Positions 42,876-45,623 of a stretch of DNA of 45,623 nucleotides are shown piece by piece (position 1 is the stretch's first letter; the number at the start of each line of letters is the position of its first letter). Made by a program: the position numbers and the translations under genes. The notes under the pieces were generated by a model, which saw only the letters and a program-made list of their open reading frames with translations, did no database searches and was not told the origin of the DNA. The DNA lies in contig NZGD01000242.1 in NCBI GenBank assembly GCA_002690925.1, positions 1-45,623 of the forward strand, written 5' to 3'. Source of the stretch: Rhodopirellula sp. Its GTDB lineage: Bacteria; Planctomycetota; Planctomycetia; Pirellulales; Pirellulaceae.

Positions 42876-43685
42876 TTATGACAAACGATTGACGGAGAGC
42901 AACGAGACCATCGACTGGTGAAGAGGACTTGTAGCCGCTACACAGAATCGTGGATTCCAATCATCCATTTCATCGCCGCTATAGCCAGTCAGAACCGCTC
43001 CAGCTTCGCGGGCAATGACCGTTCCCGCTGCAGAGTCCCAGGCTGACACATTCGTTGCCCAATAGGCATCCAATCGTCCTGCAGCCACGTAGCACATATT
43101 CAAGGCACAAGACCCCAGTCGTCTCAAAGATCGACACCTTTCCAGAACCGTTACAAATCTCGCCACCTCGGGGTCTCCACCTTGAACTCCGGCCGGAAAA
43201 CTACAGGCTACCAAAGCGTCCCCAAGATCAAAGCAATCACTGACTTTCATTGGCTGACCATTGCACCTCGCCCCACCCCCGTCGATCGCTGTGAACAGTT
43301 CTTCGCTCACAGGATCATAGACAACGCCCAGACACATTTTGCCATTGGCATACAGCCCAATGGAAACGGCAAAGGACTGCAATCGATGCACATAGTTGAT
43401 CGTCCCATCAAGTGGATCAACAACCCAGCAAGGCTGCGCTGAAGGATCACCACGTTGCACATCAGCGGGCGGTTCATTTTCGCCTTCCTCCTCTCCCACA
43501 AAAACGTAATCAGGAAATCCTTGCAGCAGAATTTCTCGAATAGCTTTTTGTGATGCAAGATCAGCATCTGTCACCAGATCTTTCGGCGCCTTTTCCTGCA
43601 CAACCCGATTATCACGCCGAGACATTAACTCAATCGCGCCGGCTTTGGCAGCTTTAATCGCTAATTCAAGATGCTGCTTGTTCAT
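42876..43685 (-). CDS. Inositol monophosphatase family protein
   Basis: 269 residues from the ATG at 43685. The Mg-dependent phosphatase motifs are complete: GEEEGE (metal ligand among E65-E67), WVVDPLDGTINYVH (D90, D93) and SAWDSAAG (D217). The enzyme should hydrolyse a sugar or inositol monophosphate, or 3'-phosphoadenosine 5'-phosphate; the sequence does not decide which. Length is normal for the SuhB/IMPase group. Its ATG overlaps the TGA of the upstream kinase (ATGA), so the two are translationally coupled. Its own stop codon forms part of the ribosome binding site of the flavin reductase gene. Confidence 0.92.
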   Translation of the reverse strand: MNKQHLELAIKAAKAGAIELMSRRDNRVVQEKAPKDLVTDADLASQKAIREILLQGFPDYVFVGEEEGENEPPADVQRGDPSAQPCWVVDPLDGTINYVHRLQSFAVSIGLYANGKMCLGVVYDPVSEELFTAIDGGGARCNGQPMKVSDCFDLGDALVACSFPAGVQGGDPEVARFVTVLERCRSLRRLGSCALNMCYVAAGRLDAYWATNVSAWDSAAGTVIAREAGAVLTGYSGDEMDDWNPRFCVAATSPLHQSMVSLLSVNRLS

Positions 43686-44932
43686 TCGACATCCGACTCA
43701 CTAAAACCAGAATCCTCGTGTTCACCAAACGTAGCCCCAGGGGTCATGAAATCCGAATCACCATCACGAACCGAATCGAGATCTACTCCCGTGGGCACCC
43801 CTTCTACATCCGTAAAATTACTTTCCAATCGACGCAACTCTTCCAACCACACACGAATGTCATTGTCGTATTCTGTGGCCATATCACCCATGATCAACTG
43901 GCGATGAAATGCTGCGGCCCCCGTATCGACATGCTCAGCTGCCTCCGCACTCGGAAACCTCCGATTTGGGTCAGGTGCAATCAAACCCTGCAAAAAGTTC
44001 ATCAACAACTCATTGCACGAGATTTCTTCGGGAAGAATGTGGTTTAGTTGGGATGGCAGTTCGCGTTTTGCCTGAAGCAGATCCCGCAGTTTTTTCTTCT
44101 GGCCAAAGGGATTCACCCCGCTTAGCAACTCGATCAAAACATAACCGACACTGGCAAGATCGCTTCGAGGCGTTGATGTCCGATCCTCAAGGACTTCCGG
44201 GGCTGCGTACAATGGAGTGCACTCACGATCCCGTGGCGGATTATGGAAATCGATCGCTGATCCCATATCAATCAGCTTCGCATGTCCACTGCGTTTCAGC
44301 ATGATATTCGCCGGCTTGATATCACCGTGCACAATTCCCTCACGATGTAAAGCAGCCAACGCAGCCAGACATTCACGAACAATGGCCACCGCAATGCCTG
44401 CCTTAAACCGACACTGCTCTGAAGCCTGCGTCAGAATCACCTCATTTATATATTTCCACCGACGGTTACTGACACGGCCGTTCAACAATTGCAAACACCG
44501 AGGTGAAGTCAATTGGCGTAAATCAAAGCCATCTACCCACTCCATCAACATCACGCGGATGCGGTCACGCTCGAAGAAGTTTTGCACATCCAGCAGATTA
44601 TCGTGCTGTATCAACGCAACTCGGGCAGCAATCCCAGCGACCCGTGTCATTGCCTCGGTGTAGGCATGAGCACTGCCGTATCTTTCAGGTGAAAAAATCT
44701 TCATCGCTACCGGTACGGTAAAACCATCCGTTCCACGATACTCGGTCAAATAAACTTCACCCTGCCCACCACGACCAAGCAGTCTTAACATGTGGTGGTG
44801 ACCTGTCCAACTGACTTTATTCCCCTTCGTCAGCGTCTCATACTGTTCCACCAATTTCTGATCGGAACTCTGACGCTCGACGCCTTCTCGGGCCTGCGTG
44901 AGCGGTGGTTCAAAGCGTGTGGTTGATTGCAT
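43682..44932 (-). CDS. Hanks-type Ser/Thr kinase with HGD and DMG motifs
   Basis: 416 residues from the ATG at 44932; GAGGA lies seven bases upstream, while the frame's extension to a TTG at 44980 is less likely. The kinase domain spans ~48-360: GRGGQGEV, K78 in VAMKIF, HGDIKPANIM (D204) instead of HRD, DMG (D222) instead of DFG, and YAAPEVL. The key Lys and both Asp are kept, so it is probably active, but HGD and the changed activation segment suggest it does not need activation-loop phosphorylation. There is no transmembrane helix. The C-terminal ~60 residues are acidic (D-S-D, H-E-D, S-E-S-D) and probably flexible. It is the first gene of an operon with an IMPase-family enzyme and a flavin reductase. 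Confidence 0.9.
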   Translation of the reverse strand: MQSTTRFEPPLTQAREGVERQSSDQKLVEQYETLTKGNKVSWTGHHHMLRLLGRGGQGEVYLTEYRGTDGFTVPVAMKIFSPERYGSAHAYTEAMTRVAGIAARVALIQHDNLLDVQNFFERDRIRVMLMEWVDGFDLRQLTSPRCLQLLNGRVSNRRWKYINEVILTQASEQCRFKAGIAVAIVRECLAALAALHREGIVHGDIKPANIMLKRSGHAKLIDMGSAIDFHNPPRDRECTPLYAAPEVLEDRTSTPRSDLASVGYVLIELLSGVNPFGQKKKLRDLLQAKRELPSQLNHILPEEISCNELLMNFLQGLIAPDPNRRFPSAEAAEHVDTGAAAFHRQLIMGDMATEYDNDIRVWLEELRRLESNFTDVEGVPTGVDLDSVRDGDSDFMTPGATFGEHEDSGFSESDVE

Positions 44933-45316
44933 GTCATTTTCCTCATCCGTGAGCACTCGCGCAAATCCAGTCAATTTCAACGAATCATCTATTCCGGACG
45001 CACCACCCTAATCGCAAGATGAGTCGGATTGTAGGCTACCAAGCCCTAGAATATTGATGGATTCACACTTTCACGGCCGATCCACCTCATTCTTATCATG
45101 ACTTCATCTTCACCCGGCACTCAAGCTGATGAAAACAATGCAAATCGGGAACGGCCACGAACAACAAACCAAAAGTTCTGATTGTGACACAAAAGCTCAT
45201 TCCCATCCGGCAAGGAAGGCTGGCAGATGCATAACAAAACCACCCTAGTGGAGATATTTCAGTCCACAATTGGGTTATCTGGCAGGTTAGGTATGCCGAA
45301 TCGGATAACTTCTTGC
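44933..45316. other. Intergenic region, no gene supported
   Basis: 384 bases upstream of the kinase operon. It should hold the operon promoter, but no convincing boxes are seen. A 27-codon frame at 45098-45181 and fragments in the other frames do not amount to a gene. The adjoining bases to the right form the structured segment described separately. Confidence 0.5.
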
Positions 45317-45623
45317 GCGGCAGAGTCCGCATAAGAATGCCCCCACCAAGATGGTGGGGTAGCCAACGTGACATCCCGGAGTCGGGATTACTCGAATTAG
45401 CGAGCGACCACGGGTAGAGCGGAGCAAAAAACCGGTCTAGCATCCCGCGAGCCCGGTCGGTTGCTGCTCAGGTGATAACACTGACAGGACTCAATTCCAA
45501 ATCAAAGCGGACCACGGGGCGCGTGTAAACGCATGCAGAAAATTGGGAGTGACGTCCGTGTTCGCGAATTCAGTGAAGCCTTCGCTGGCTCGGTCCGTCA
45601 GTGCCAACTCCCGATACGAGTGA
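45317..45623 (+). ncRNA. Candidate structured RNA, runs off the window
   Basis: A dense series of helices with no coding frame. Simple hairpins: GCGG/CCGC (45317-45330), CCCCACC/GGTGGGG (45341-45359), ATCCCG/CGGGAT (45373-45388), CTCG/CGAG (45391-45404). A compound stem joins GAGCA+AACCG (45422-45434) with CGGTT+TGCTC (45458-45469). GCGT-GTAA-ACGC (45521-45532) closes a GNRA-type tetraloop, which favours the plus strand. A nested set follows: GGGAGT/ACTCCC (45545-45550 with 45607-45612), GACG/CGTC, CCG/CGG and AGCC/GGCT. Length over 300 bases and layered helices resemble a large RNA such as the 5' domain of a group II intron, but no intron boundary motif (GTGYG) was found. The 3' part lies outside the window. 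Identity is unproved. Confidence 0.45.

Noticed and set aside
45098..45240. Small frames at 45098-45181 and a second frame reading P-K-V-L-I-V-T-Q-K-L-I-P-I that resembles the start of a glycosyltransferase
   Set aside because: The first is 27 codons and the second stops after about 25 residues without a start codon. A degraded gene cannot be excluded, but the evidence is too thin to annotate.

Overview
The window looks like chromosomal DNA of a planctomycete, most likely from the Pirellulaceae or a relative. It encodes DUF1501, DUF1549/DUF1553, DUF1571 and DUF5722 proteins, a PVC-type dehydrogenase with a C-terminal heme site, a sulfatase, c-type cytochrome domains joined to WD40 and Cu-monooxygenase modules, Hanks-type kinases, and very large exported proteins with long n-regions. 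Genes are mostly monocistronic or in short operons. About three quarters of the coding sequence is on the minus strand. All family names come from reading the protein sequences; no database search was possible.

Layout. 1-3442: the end of a sulfatase gene, a redoxin/cytochrome c/copper-monooxygenase fusion, and a CinA-C-like protein. 3539-10733: housekeeping and metabolism, with purF and proB divergent, nth divergent from a secreted DUF5722 glycosidase-like protein, and a Gfo/Idh/MocA oxidoreductase. 10820-10873: an 8-bp tandem repeat. 10920-24624: a minus-strand block with a 1159-residue exported membrane protein whose stop overlaps (GTGA) the start of a 2353-residue protein, followed by a PVC-type propeller/HEAT/heme protein. 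The 2353-residue protein looks like two end-to-end copies of the same architecture, so the locus holds three paralogous units. 25098-35028: a planctomycete surface/redox cluster read right to left: DUF1501, an IPT/PPC-domain protein, a DUF1549/DUF1553 cytochrome, and a cytochrome c-WD40-coiled coil protein. 35516-39931: a PQQ-like propeller protein, an FkbM methyltransferase, a small soluble kinase, and HemQ. 40169-44932: a small secreted protein, DUF1571, then a kinase, an inositol monophosphatase family protein and a flavin reductase in a tight operon. 45317-45620: no gene, but a dense set of nested helices that looks like a structured RNA running off the window.

How the genes may work together. 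HemQ makes heme, and five proteins in the window carry CxxCH-type motifs (four genes with CxxCH, one of them also with a CX4CH site). The DUF1501 and DUF1549/DUF1553 genes share a 20-bp element over their predicted -10 region, which suggests co-regulation although 4 kb separates them. The strongest candidates for something undescribed are the three-unit giant protein locus at 14087-24624, the structured RNA at the right end, the shared promoter element, and a roughly 30-bp element repeated in two distant intergenic regions.
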